Assembly (NCBI GenBank): GCA_026710655.1
Contig: JAPOQN010000013.1
Coordinates: 218,510 to 282,509, forward strand
Length of the DNA stretch: 64,000 nt
Source: Chloroflexota bacterium
GTDB lineage: Bacteria > Chloroflexota > Dehalococcoidia > Tepidiformales > Tepidiformaceae
Reading direction: 5' to 3'
Below, one piece after another: positions 44,140 to 52,622 of the stretch (its first letter is position 1; the number at the start of each line of letters is the position of its first letter). A program made the translations under genes and the position numbers. Below the pieces are notes generated by a model, which worked only from the letters and a program-made list of their open reading frames with translations, did not search any database and was not told the origin of the DNA.

Positions 44140-44171
44140 GGACGCGGCGTCTCTCCCGAGGCGCCGCGTCC
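44140..44171 (+). promoter_or_regulatory. Intercistronic hairpin ahead of the response regulator
   Basis: GGACGCGGCG pairs perfectly with CGCCGCGTCC over ten bases around a 12-base loop. It lies between the lipoprotein stop and the response-regulator start with no T-run. It may tune read-through or protect the downstream message. Confidence 0.45.
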
Positions 44172-44193
44172 AGGAATGTTCGAGGACTTGCTG

Positions 44194-44871
44194 ATGAGCG
44201 GCACGGTCTTGATAGTCGAGGACGACAGGCGGATCGCGAACTGGGTCAAGGTGTACTTCGAACGCGCCGGGTTCTCCGCCGAGACGGCTCACGACGGTGA
44301 GAGCGGGCTGGCCCTGGCCCGCGATCTGGATCCCGACCTGGTCATCCTCGACCTCATGCTCCCCCGCCTCGACGGCGTCGAGCTGTGCCGCATCCTCCGC
44401 CGTGAGTCGGACGTTCCCATCATCATGCTGACAGCCAGGGAAGCCCCGGCCGAGCGAATCACCGGACTGGACAGCGGGGCCGATGACTACATCATCAAGC
44501 CGTTCGACCCGGACGAGGTCATCGCCCGCGCCGAGGCGGTCCTGCGTCGCGTCAAGGGAAGGGTTCAGCAGGTGCTGACGCGCGGCGCCATCACGTTGAA
44601 CGAGACCACCGGCGCCGTCACGGTCGACGGGGAACCCGTGGTGTTGAGCCAGGCCCAGATGGCCCTCCTGGCGACCTTCATGCGACATCCCAACCAGGTG
44701 CTTACCCGCGATCAGCTCATCTCGCTCACCTTCAGCAATGAGTTCGGGGGCTTCGACCGCGCCATCGACAGCCAGATCGCCCGCTTGCGCAAGCAGATCA
44801 ACCGCGACGGCCTGGAGCCCATCCAGACGGTCTACGGCGCTGGCTACCGGTTCGTGGTGGAGGACTCCTGA
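44194..44871 (+). CDS. OmpR-family response regulator
   Basis: 225 aa. Receiver domain with phospho-acceptor Asp53 (LVILDLMLPRLDG), acidic pocket EDD and Lys in DDYIIKPF; C-terminal winged helix ending YGAGYRF. The ATG at 44194 begins MSGTVLIVEDD; an ATG six codons earlier is also possible. Its stop overlaps the kinase start (TGATG). Likely controls this operon, including the lipoprotein upstream, by analogy with envelope-sensing systems. Confidence 0.92.
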   Translation: MSGTVLIVEDDRRIANWVKVYFERAGFSAETAHDGESGLALARDLDPDLVILDLMLPRLDGVELCRILRRESDVPIIMLTAREAPAERITGLDSGADDYIIKPFDPDEVIARAEAVLRRVKGRVQQVLTRGAITLNETTGAVTVDGEPVVLSQAQMALLATFMRHPNQVLTRDQLISLTFSNEFGGFDRAIDSQIARLRKQINRDGLEPIQTVYGAGYRFVVEDS

Positions 44872-46292
44872 TGTCGTTGCGCTGGCGAATCATGGGCGCG
44901 ACCGTCCTCGTGGTCGTCCTCGCCGTCCTGATCAGCGTGGCCGTGGGCTACTACGCAACGCAGTCCCGCCTGGGCGAGTTCGTCGACGAGATAGGTGACG
45001 ATGAGGCCACTCAGCTCGCCCGCAATCTCAGCCGGGAGTACACCGCCGCAGGGGGTTGGGACACAGCGGACAGGGTGCTGTCGGAGGCCGGATACAGCTA
45101 CGGCGAGACGCCCCGGGGGGAGGGCTCGGACGAGGGTGAGGAGGACCACCTCGAGGCCTTCCATCGCGATCCGGTACGAGTCGTCATCGTCGGCATCGAC
45201 GGAAGCGTCGTGAGGGACAACTTCTCCGAGCTCCCGCCGGGAGCCGCCGCGCCCGACCTGGAGGGGAACCGGGAGCCGGTGCTCGACCTGAGCACGAACC
45301 AACCCGTGGGCCACGTCTATGTGGACGTCAACCGTGAGTTCCTCTCGAGCGAGTCGCACGGGTTTCTCAACGTGCTCCTGTACATCACCCTCATTGGCGG
45401 CGCCCTCACGGCCGGCGTCGCCATCCTGCTGGCCGGCTGGCTGTCCCGGCGGATCACGGCGCCCGTCACGGCCCTGACGGAGGCGACCCAGGCGATCGCC
45501 CAGGGCGACACGACGCGGCTGCCGGTCACATCCTCCGACGAATTGGGGAAGATGAGCGCAGCCTTCAACAGTATGACCTCGGCCCTGGAGACCCAACGCG
45601 AACTCCGCAGGCGGCTCGTGAACGATGTCTCCCACGAGCTGAACACGCCCTTGAGCGTCATCCAGCTGGAGGCGAAAGGGTTGCACGATGGCCTTCAAAC
45701 GCCCGAGCGCGCGTCCGACATCATCATCGAGGAAGTGGAGCGCCTGCGAGGACTCGTGTCCGATCTGAACTCGCTCGCGGAGACGGACTATGGGGAACTG
45801 GGGCTCACCCTGGAGGCCACGTCGGTCTTCGCGCTGCTCACGGCCGAGGTGGAGCGCTGGCAACCCCAGTCCCGCGCCCGGGAGGTCGATCTGACGCTGG
45901 AGGTCTCCGGCGATCTTCCGGACATGGACCTCGACCGCTTGCGCATGAGCCAGGCCCTGGGGAACGTCGTGAGCAATGCCATTGATTGCTCCGAGGCGGG
46001 GGGAAGCATCGCCATCAGGGCCCGGCGGGAAGGCGAGGAGACGCTGGCCATCTCCATCGTCGATGGAGGGATCGGCATCGACCCCGCAGACCTGCCCCAT
46101 GTCTTCGACCGCTTCTACCGGACCGACCAGTCTCGCAGTCGGGGGATAGCCGGCACGGGCCTGGGGCTGGCGATCACGCGAGCCATCGCCGAAGCGCACG
46201 GGGGCGCCGTCACCGTGGAGAGCGCCGGGCCTGGACAGGGCGTCACGGCTACCATCCGCCTTCCCCTGGCAGACACAGGCGAGGGGCGGTAG
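44871..46292 (+). CDS. Sensor histidine kinase
   Basis: 473 aa. Two membrane helices (about 8-29 and 167-189) flank an extracytoplasmic sensor of about 135 residues rich in Glu/Asp. Then HAMP (about 190-243), the H-box NDVSHELNTP with His255, and an ATPase domain with NVVSNAIDCS (N box), DGGIGI (G1) and GTGLGLAI (G2). All catalytic motifs are intact. Partner of the preceding response regulator and translationally coupled to it and to the GH3 gene. Confidence 0.93.
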   Translation: MSLRWRIMGATVLVVVLAVLISVAVGYYATQSRLGEFVDEIGDDEATQLARNLSREYTAAGGWDTADRVLSEAGYSYGETPRGEGSDEGEEDHLEAFHRDPVRVVIVGIDGSVVRDNFSELPPGAAAPDLEGNREPVLDLSTNQPVGHVYVDVNREFLSSESHGFLNVLLYITLIGGALTAGVAILLAGWLSRRITAPVTALTEATQAIAQGDTTRLPVTSSDELGKMSAAFNSMTSALETQRELRRRLVNDVSHELNTPLSVIQLEAKGLHDGLQTPERASDIIIEEVERLRGLVSDLNSLAETDYGELGLTLEATSVFALLTAEVERWQPQSRAREVDLTLEVSGDLPDMDLDRLRMSQALGNVVSNAIDCSEAGGSIAIRARREGEETLAISIVDGGIGIDPADLPHVFDRFYRTDQSRSRGIAGTGLGLAITRAIAEAHGGAVTVESAGPGQGVTATIRLPLADTGEGR

Positions 46293-47434
46293 TGCGTACT
46301 CTCGCGACACGCTGGCTGATCGGCATACTCATCCTGGCGGCTCTCCTGGCGAGCGTTGCCGCCTGCGGCTCCGGCGACGGCGGCCGCTCGCTGTCGCTCG
46401 AGGATGCCGTTGGCCAGATGCTGCTCATCGGGTTTCCGGGCGAGCAACTGGATGAAGAGACGGTTGCGCTCCTGGACGACATCGCGCCCGGGGGCGTGAT
46501 CCTGTTCGACTACGACCTCCCATCCGGCGGAGCGAAGCCGCGCAACATCACCTCGCCGGAACAGCTACGTGCGCTCATCGCCGAGCTGCAGGGGCGCGCC
46601 GACATCGCCTACTTCATCGCCATCGACGTCGAAGGCGGGCTCATCAACCGGCTCAAGTCCGCCTACGGGTTCAGCATCGATCTGCCCAGCCACCAGACGC
46701 TGGGCACCGGCTCGGTGGCCGCCACGGGGGTCGCCGCCTCGGCTTCGGCGGCGGAGCTGCGCGCGCTCGGCATCAACTGGAATCTCGCGCCCGTGGTCGA
46801 TGTCAACGTCTTTCCCGAGAGCCCCGCGATCGGGGCACTGGAGCGTTCCTTCAGCGCCGACCCGGAAGTCGTGGCCGCGCACGCCGCCGCATTCGCGCGC
46901 GCCCACGCCGCCGTCGACGTCATCTCCTCGCTCAAGCACTTCCCCGGCCACGGCAGCGCTGCGGGAGACACCCACCTCGGCGTCACCGACGTCACCGCCA
47001 GCTTCGTGGGCGAAGACGAACTGGCGCCCTATCGGATGCTCATCGAGGACGGCTACGAGGACCCCGTAATGACCGCCCACATCGTGAACCGGGACCTCGA
47101 TCCGAGCGGCCGCCCCGCCACCCTGTCCACCGCCATCGTGACCGGCCTACTGCGTGAGGAACTGGGCTTTAAGGGCGTCATCCTCTCGGACGACATGCAG
47201 ATGGGCGCCATCGTCGAGCAATACAGCCTCGAGCGGGCGGCTGTTGAGGCAATCAAGGCGGGCGTCGACGTGGTCCTCATCGCCAACCAGCTGTCCGATG
47301 ACAGAACCGAGGTCTACCGCGTGAAGCGAGCCATTCTGGCTGCCGTGGCTGAGGGGGAGATTTCGGAAGACCGCATCTACGAATCGGTCGAGCGCATCCT
47401 GGCGCTCAAACGTCGCTACGGCATGGTCGACTAG
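46292..47434 (+). CDS. Glycoside hydrolase family 3 lipoprotein (beta-N-acetylhexosaminidase-like)
   Basis: 380 aa. Lipoprotein signal with lipobox SVAAC (Cys25), so it is anchored outside the cytoplasmic membrane. The GH3 barrel has LINRLKSAYGF near the substrate site, the NagZ-type KHFPGHGSAAGDTHLG loop with its Asp-His dyad, and the nucleophile Asp in LSDDMQMGAI. NagZ enzymes remove GlcNAc from muropeptides. The GTG start overlaps the kinase stop by one base (TAGTG). The pairing with a sensor system suggests cell-wall-linked regulation. Confidence 0.88.
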   Translation: MRTLATRWLIGILILAALLASVAACGSGDGGRSLSLEDAVGQMLLIGFPGEQLDEETVALLDDIAPGGVILFDYDLPSGGAKPRNITSPEQLRALIAELQGRADIAYFIAIDVEGGLINRLKSAYGFSIDLPSHQTLGTGSVAATGVAASASAAELRALGINWNLAPVVDVNVFPESPAIGALERSFSADPEVVAAHAAAFARAHAAVDVISSLKHFPGHGSAAGDTHLGVTDVTASFVGEDELAPYRMLIEDGYEDPVMTAHIVNRDLDPSGRPATLSTAIVTGLLREELGFKGVILSDDMQMGAIVEQYSLERAAVEAIKAGVDVVLIANQLSDDRTEVYRVKRAILAAVAEGEISEDRIYESVERILALKRRYGMVD

Positions 47435-47513
47435 CGGGGGTGGGAAACCGGGGGCGGGGTACGTCCGAGTGGCCCCCTCCTGCGAAGGCGAGGGCCTTCC
47501 CCGACCGCTGAAG

Positions 47514-49271
47514 CTAGCGGTGACCTTCGACACTGACGGTCACGATGTCGACTCCGTGGTACTTCTGGTGGCGCACGTCCGAGGCGTAGTGCCACAGCAA
47601 GCGGAACGACACCTCCTGCTCGTCGGGGACGGGAGGCAGGTCGCTGAGGTAGGAGAGGCGGTCTTCCATGTTCTCGCCCTCCAGCGCGGTCACGAACTCC
47701 ATTTCCGCCCTCCTCCCATCCATCCGGGCAGTCACGGCAAGCCGGCGCGAGGCGCCGTCGGACGTGTCATCCTGCTCCTGCAGGAGGATGGACAGCGTCT
47801 CTTCGCCCGACGAGGTCAGGCGCTCCGTCGATGCGGCGTCCCACCGCCCTCTCCCCGCGAAGGCGCGCAGAAACTGCTCGAGAGCCGGCACCGCTTTGGC
47901 GTCGAGGGCCAGGTCGAGGCGGCTTCGACGGGAGCCCGTCAGTTCCAGGAACGCGACCATGATGACCGCGACGAGCGTGCCTGCCGTCATGCCGTTGCCG
48001 AGCAACACCTCGAGGAAGCCCCCCTCGAGCAAGTCGGGGAAGATCCACTGGTTCTGGAAGCCGGTGCCGATCCAGAAGGCAGCACCCACAACCAGCGCTT
48101 TCCGGTGGTCGACGCCATCACGGATGATGAGTTGCATCCCTTGCACGAAGAGAAGCGCTATCAGGACGGTGATGTAGGCCGCGGCCACGGGGCCGGGAAT
48201 GGCGATTAGGAGCGCTGCGACTTTCGGAAAGAAGGCTATGACGACGAACGTGACGCCGATGACGACGCCCACGCGCCGTGCCGCGACCCCGGTTACCTCC
48301 GCGATAGAGACGCTGGAGGAGTAGGTGGTATTCGGGAGGGTCCCGAGGATGCCCGAAAGAAAGTTCCCCACGCCGTCGGCGTTGAGGGCGCCCTGGACGA
48401 CGCGGAAGTCCGTGGCCTGCGGTCTCCGGCGCGACACCCGCTGGATGGCGATGCCGTCGCCGATCGTCTCGACCGCTCCCACGATCGTCACGACCACAAA
48501 GGCCGGCAGCAGCGCCCAGAATTCGGTGCCCGGCGTGACGTCGATGCCGGGCCAGGAACTGGCGGGGACGCCGACCCAGGCTGCGTCCGCTACCTGCTGC
48601 ACATCGTAGAGACCGAAGGGCGCCCCAACCGCGCATCCCACGGCGATGCCGATAATCGGCGACCAGAGGCGCCAGGCCGGCGGACCCCGCAGGACCAGGG
48701 CCGCTACCGTCACGAGCGTGGCCCCCGCAGCCAGCGGGGCGGCCGCCCCCGATGCGCCTTCGGGGACCGCGGTCAGCGTGTCGAAGATCACGGGCATGAC
48801 GGTGGCCGCGATCAGCATGATCACGGTCCCCGACACGACGGGCGTGAAGATGCGGCGCAACAGCGAGAGCCGCGCCGCCAGCGCGAACTGAAACAGCGAC
48901 GAGATGATGATGAGGGTCGCCATCAGGGAGGGCCCTCCCTCGACCATCGCCGCTACGCACACGGCGATGAAGGCGCCCGATGTCCCCATGATGAGCACGT
49001 GGCCTGCCCCCACACGTCCGACACGGATGGCCTGCAGAACAGTCGTGACGCCGCTGACGACCAGCGCCGCGAAGACACCCCAGGTGAGGTAGGAGTCGGG
49101 CTGCTCCGCGATGCGCGCCACGATCACGACGGTCAGGACAACAGGGGCGACGATGACCATCGCCGCCTGCAGCCCGGACCCCGCTGTGACGAGCGCTGGA
49201 GGACGATCCTGGGGCTCGTATCGAACGTTCTCGTTCTCGGTCTCGACGGGCACTGGCCTTCCCCCTGACAT
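47514..49271 (-). CDS. NCS2 (xanthine/uracil) permease with soluble C-terminal domain
   Basis: 585 aa. Residues about 25-430 are a 14-helix nucleobase transporter of the NCS2 family, with the VGAVETIGDG substrate-site segment (Glu-x-x-Gly) and LGTLPNTTYSSSVSIAEVTG. Residues about 435-585 are a hydrophilic extension not normal for the family; helices, a GEETLSILLQ segment, a DGRRAEMEF strand and a late VSFRLLWHYASDV resemble a degenerate RsbW/GHKL ATPase fold. That last point is inference. No strong ribosome binding site. Convergent with the GH3 gene. Confidence 0.85.
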   Translation of the reverse strand: MSGGRPVPVETENENVRYEPQDRPPALVTAGSGLQAAMVIVAPVVLTVVIVARIAEQPDSYLTWGVFAALVVSGVTTVLQAIRVGRVGAGHVLIMGTSGAFIAVCVAAMVEGGPSLMATLIIISSLFQFALAARLSLLRRIFTPVVSGTVIMLIAATVMPVIFDTLTAVPEGASGAAAPLAAGATLVTVAALVLRGPPAWRLWSPIIGIAVGCAVGAPFGLYDVQQVADAAWVGVPASSWPGIDVTPGTEFWALLPAFVVVTIVGAVETIGDGIAIQRVSRRRPQATDFRVVQGALNADGVGNFLSGILGTLPNTTYSSSVSIAEVTGVAARRVGVVIGVTFVVIAFFPKVAALLIAIPGPVAAAYITVLIALLFVQGMQLIIRDGVDHRKALVVGAAFWIGTGFQNQWIFPDLLEGGFLEVLLGNGMTAGTLVAVIMVAFLELTGSRRSRLDLALDAKAVPALEQFLRAFAGRGRWDAASTERLTSSGEETLSILLQEQDDTSDGASRRLAVTARMDGRRAEMEFVTALEGENMEDRLSYLSDLPPVPDEQEVSFRLLWHYASDVRHQKYHGVDIVTVSVEGHR

Positions 49272-50031
49272 GGCGGACGCTGGGGCTCCGAGGAACGGCG
49301 GGCCCCGGACCTCTTACTCCTGCTGCCTGGGGGGAGCGGCCGCCGCCGCATCCCGGTCCTGGTTCAACGCCTCTTCCGTCGTGCCCTCGTGCTGTTCGCC
49401 ACCGCGGCCGGCGGAGGGGGAGCGGGAGGGGCGCAAGCTACGGTCGACCAGGCTCAGGGGAGCTCCTTCAGGCAGTGGATTCGGCGGAGGAGTATAGCGG
49501 GGCGGCGAACTACCTCCGGATACCGAGGGGCTCAGGCACAAAGCTCGATCGCCTCACAGGGTGGAACACCGGCCCCCTGGCCTGGCAGGCTACGCGGTGC
49601 TGTAACCCGCGGATCCGTCGCTCACTTCGACGGTCTGGGTGTGGTCCTGCCCTCGTGTTCGCACACCTTGGCGGCATTGATCCGGCAGGCAGACGCCAGT
49701 CCCCGCCGCCCGTCACCCTGCGTTCAAACGGACGGGGTAGTTCGAGGGGTGGGCTGATAGGGTGGCAAACATGGACGAGACGGGTGAGGGCCAGGGAAGG
49801 CTCCGGGCAGTGGCTCGCGTGGTCGCCCGCTTCGGCTTGAGCGCCGCTGCCGGTTTACGCGGAGGAGACGTACTTCCCGGAGGTCTTCGGGCGCAGCGAC
49901 GGCAGCCGCTTCACCGTGGAAGCAGACGAATAGGTGGTGCAGGTTGGAGTGAACCGCCCCGGCCACATCGCCGACCCGGCGGCAGCCTCCAGGCACCTGA
50001 GACTTCGCAGTAGCCACCGCTGGCTAGGGGG
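49272..50031. other. Gene-poor interval
   Basis: About 760 bases without a convincing gene. Several short open frames lack ribosome sites and read like noise. It holds a T-box-like sequence at 49557-49579 (see findings) and a possible coding remnant near 49771-49933. The rest shows nothing I can name. Confidence 0.5.
49771..49933 (+). pseudogene. Possible frame-broken coding remnant
   Basis: An ATG at 49771 opens a helical Arg/Ala/Val-rich stretch, and 30 codons in another frame (49841-49933) read AEETYFPEVFGRSDG and FTVEADE before a TAG, which looks like the tail of a real protein. Joining the two needs a frame change near 49840. I recognise no family; it could be noise. Confidence 0.2.
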
Positions 50032-50108
50032 TGGTAGCGCGTGCGGGATTCGAACCCGCGATCTCCGCCTTGAAAGGGCGGTGTCCTAGGCCTCTAGACG
50101 AACGCGCC
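50032..50108 (-). tRNA. tRNA-Glu (anticodon UUC)
   Basis: Read on the minus strand: acceptor GGCGCGT with ACGCGCT, anticodon stem CCGCC/GGCGG around the loop CTTTCAA (anticodon TTC), T-arm GCGGG-TTCGAAT-CCCGC, discriminator A at 50035 and an encoded CCA. All arms pair. It lies 60 bases downstream of the ferredoxin operon, on the same strand. Confidence 0.95.
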
Positions 50109-50167
50109 TACCCTGTCTGGCAGTATAGCGCTGAGCGTGCTTTCGACGATGTCCCGACCGGCCAGCG

Positions 50168-50536
50168 CTACTGCTGCCGGTTGCCGCTGCGGTAGCGGTC
50201 GGGGTCGTCGCGACGGTCCTCGCGCTCCCGCGCCCAGCGCGCGTTGCGCTGACGCATCACCTTCAGCACCGTCTGGATCATGGGGCCCCGTTCCTTCCAC
50301 ACGTCCGCCGCGAGCGCCTTCGCCGTTGCCAGCTCCTCCGGGTCGTGTACGTAGGCGTTGTCCGGCTCGATCACCTCGACCGGGCAGGCGTCCACGCACA
50401 GGTTGCAGTCGATGCAGCCCGCCGGGTCGATCGTGTGCTGCAGGTCGGGTGTGTCGTAGTAGCGGATGGTGTCGGTGGGGCAGACGTGGCGGCAGTTACC
50501 GCAGTTGATGCACCCCGCGATGATCTTGAGGGCCAT
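50168..50536 (-). CDS. 2[4Fe-4S] ferredoxin-like protein, second copy
   Basis: 122 aa. Two clusters: CINCGNCRHVCP (near residue 9) and CIDCNLCVDACPVEVI (near 40), followed by a roughly 65-residue basic helical tail ending DDPDRYRSG. Electron carrier in the cytoplasm. The ATG at 50536 begins MALKIIAGC, five bases after the stop of the other ferredoxin gene. Last gene of the diiron operon. Confidence 0.88.
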   Translation of the reverse strand: MALKIIAGCINCGNCRHVCPTDTIRYYDTPDLQHTIDPAGCIDCNLCVDACPVEVIEPDNAYVHDPEELATAKALAADVWKERGPMIQTVLKVMRQRNARWAREREDRRDDPDRYRSGNRQQ

Positions 50537-50541
50537 GGGCC

Positions 50542-50889
50542 CTACTCCTTGCGCGCGCCGCGGCGCGCCTTCTCCGGCATCACCGAGGGGCGGAACTTGG
50601 CCCGCGGCGCGAGCTCCTTCAGGAGGTCGTCCTGGTTGCGCTTGCGCGCCCATTCGCGCGCCTTCTCAAGTGCCAGCTCCAGCGCCTCGCCCTCGAGCAC
50701 GGTCGCGTCGTCGTAGCTGATGCAGTCGACGGGGCAGACGGGCACGCAGGCGTTGCAGTCGATGCACTCCTCCGCATAGATGGTGTGCATGAAGTCGTCC
50801 GTGTCGAAGTAGTGGATCGTCTCGGTGGGGCACACGCGGCGGCAGTAGCCACAGTTGATGCAGAGCGCCTTGTCGATGACGTAGGTCAC
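50542..50889 (-). CDS. 2[4Fe-4S] ferredoxin-like protein, first copy
   Basis: 115 aa. CINCGYCRRVCPTETIHYF and CIDCNACVPVCPVDCI hold eight cluster cysteines, plus one extra Cys. A charged tail of about 55 residues follows. The start is GTG at 50889, overlapping the stop of the ferritin-like gene by four bases (GTGA), so synthesis is coupled to that diiron protein. Paralogue of the next gene; two such carriers in one operon suggest two electron-transfer steps or partners. Confidence 0.88.
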   Translation of the reverse strand: MTYVIDKALCINCGYCRRVCPTETIHYFDTDDFMHTIYAEECIDCNACVPVCPVDCISYDDATVLEGEALELALEKAREWARKRNQDDLLKELAPRAKFRPSVMPEKARRGARKE

Positions 50890-51515
50890 TCCTCGTCGTC
50901 GCTCCCCCGGATGCCGATCACGCCGCCCGCCTCGGTCAGCAGCTCTTCGAGGTGCATGCGCCACTCGTTCGCGCGGCGACGCTTCTTCGGCGTGTCCGCC
51001 AGCTCCTCGATCTGGGCGCGGCCCCACTGAATGTGCTCTTCCTCGTCGACGAGGATGAACTTGAGGATGCGCACGGTGGGCGAATCGACCACCTGGTCGG
51101 TGGCGCGCATGTGGTACAGGTAGTGCGTGGCGAGGTGCGGCTTGAGCACCCCGAAGATGCCGACAACCCGCAGGACCGAGTCATCCTGGTCCTGGATGGC
51201 CTCCATGAAGGCCCGGAACTCGTCGTTGGGCGGGTCCATCTTGGGCGAGGTCATGAGCGGGTAGGGGCCTTCGGCGCCCTCCGTCATGCGCAGCTCCGGG
51301 AGCCGCTTGCCGAGCATGTCGGCGTGCTGGGCGCAGTGGTAGGCGATCGGCCCGAACTCGACTTTGTGGTGCACCTGCGGCTGCGTGGCGATCCACTGCA
51401 GGAGCGCGCGCATCATCTCCACCTCGGCGTAGCGGTAGTGCATCAGCCGTCGCGCGCACTCGTCCACGGAGAAGGCCCCACCCAGCTTCCGCTCGGGCAC
51501 CCAGAGTTCGACCAT
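50886..51515 (-). CDS. Ferritin-like diiron protein (third member of the cluster)
   Basis: 209 aa, all-helical. Candidate iron ligands are Glu in YAEVEMMRALLQW, His in YHCAQHADM and the ExxH in DEEEHIQWGRAQ. This is one full ExxH plus single ligands, unlike the double ExxH of the two upstream paralogues. Tail is basic then acidic. Likely function: dinuclear iron site for O2 or peroxide chemistry, or a scaffold for the ferredoxins. Coupled to the first ferredoxin by a four-base overlap. Confidence 0.65.
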   Translation of the reverse strand: MVELWVPERKLGGAFSVDECARRLMHYRYAEVEMMRALLQWIATQPQVHHKVEFGPIAYHCAQHADMLGKRLPELRMTEGAEGPYPLMTSPKMDPPNDEFRAFMEAIQDQDDSVLRVVGIFGVLKPHLATHYLYHMRATDQVVDSPTVRILKFILVDEEEHIQWGRAQIEELADTPKKRRRANEWRMHLEELLTEAGGVIGIRGSDDEE

Positions 51516-51552
51516 ATGTGTCTCGCTTCCCGGCCCGGCGGCCTGGCGTTTG

Positions 51553-51798
51553 CTACTTCAACTCTTCGCGGGGGGTGAAGTAGAGGGCCCCCGATTCGCA
51601 CGGCTCATGGCGCTGCCACTCGCCGCTCTCGAGGGCGGCCGCTACCTCTTCGTCCGTGTCCCACATCGTGATCTGCTCGTCCTCGAGCGTGGACACGGAA
51701 CACTCCGGCTTCTCGCAGACGAGGTCATGAATGACCATCGACGCCGAGTCGCCGCAGTAGCGCTTGAAATCGAAGGGCGGTCGCCAGCGTTTCGCCAT
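51553..51798 (-). CDS. Small four-cysteine protein
   Basis: 81 aa with four Cys (about positions 15, 28, 33 and 67) and an acidic centre. DLVCEKPECS gives a C-x4-C pair; the pattern could bind a metal but is no known ribbon. It lies between the second diiron paralogue (21 bases) and the third ferritin-like gene (37 bases), in the same direction. No family recognised. Confidence 0.65.
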   Translation of the reverse strand: MAKRWRPPFDFKRYCGDSASMVIHDLVCEKPECSVSTLEDEQITMWDTDEEVAAALESGEWQRHEPCESGALYFTPREELK

Positions 51799-51819
51799 CG
51801 TCTTCCCTGCCGGCGGCGC

Positions 51820-52554
51820 CTAGAGGGCGAAGTCCTCGGGCGGGAGCACTTCGTCGCCCGTGTTGAGCGCCATCACCAGCTCCTCGAAGGCCTGCTGCGC
51901 TTCCATCGCCTCCCGGCGCTTGGCGCTGTCGCCCTCGGTCAGGCGCGGTACCCAGTAGTTGCCCACCTCGACGTGCATGACCTCGTCGGCGTGGTTGAAG
52001 TCGAAAGCGGTCTCCCACTCCTTGTCGCCGATGTTGCGGCCCATGTCGATAAGCGAAGTGAAGAGGTTCATGGCCATGCCCTCGCCCCCGCGATGGACGG
52101 CGGCCATGCTGTTGACCATGTTCTGTTCACCGGTCTGGGAGACGCTGCCGTCGTCGGCGCGGTAGCCGTCGGCGAAGTCGCCCAGCGTGACGCCGTGCTC
52201 GGGCATCTTCCCGAGCACGATCTCGGCGTGGCGGCACTCGTCCCAGGTAAGGCGCGCGTTGACCAGCGCCAGCTCCCAGGGAAGCTCCTCTCCGGCCCCT
52301 TCCTTCGTGGCCATCACGTACCGGCGCGAAAACGCCTCGGCGCCCCCGATCTCGCCGTTGTACATGGCGTGCAACAGAACCCGCCGCGACATCTTCTCGG
52401 GGTCGCGGAGGAGGATGGAGGCGAGATCGATGCCGTTCTCGCGCCAGTTCTCGCGGTCGTTCACGGGAAGGTAGCGATGTGGCGGGTCGCGCCGGTGGTC
52501 ACCCGCCCCGAGGGCGCGGTAGAAGGGTCGTTCGGTGGATTCGCTGGCGGACAT
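51820..52554 (-). CDS. Double-ExxH ferritin-like diiron protein, second paralogue
   Basis: 244 aa, about 70% identical by eye to the 52623 gene. Two ExxH motifs are visible, DECRHAE (about 107) and ADEVMHVEVG (about 195), plus single Glu in NGEIGGAEAF and HRGGEGMAM. This is the E, ExxH, E, ExxH pattern of four-helix-bundle diiron enzymes. N-terminus shares PPHRYLPV and NWRENGIDLASILLRDPEK. GGGAGGA precedes the ATG at 52554. No family name can be assigned with confidence; PaaA/PaaC- or BoxB-like oxygenases are possible distant relatives. Confidence 0.8.
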   Translation of the reverse strand: MSASESTERPFYRALGAGDHRRDPPHRYLPVNDRENWRENGIDLASILLRDPEKMSRRVLLHAMYNGEIGGAEAFSRRYVMATKEGAGEELPWELALVNARLTWDECRHAEIVLGKMPEHGVTLGDFADGYRADDGSVSQTGEQNMVNSMAAVHRGGEGMAMNLFTSLIDMGRNIGDKEWETAFDFNHADEVMHVEVGNYWVPRLTEGDSAKRREAMEAQQAFEELVMALNTGDEVLPPEDFAL

Positions 52555-52622
52555 GAATTCCTCCCGCTTGCGTGAGCTGCTGTGACTGCGCGCCTCTGCG
52601 ACGCGCCGGGTGCGGATGCCCT

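Noticed and set aside
47435..47513. A terminator between the GH3 and permease genes (GAAGGC/GCCTTC hairpin).
   Set aside because: Only six base pairs and no T-run on either side.
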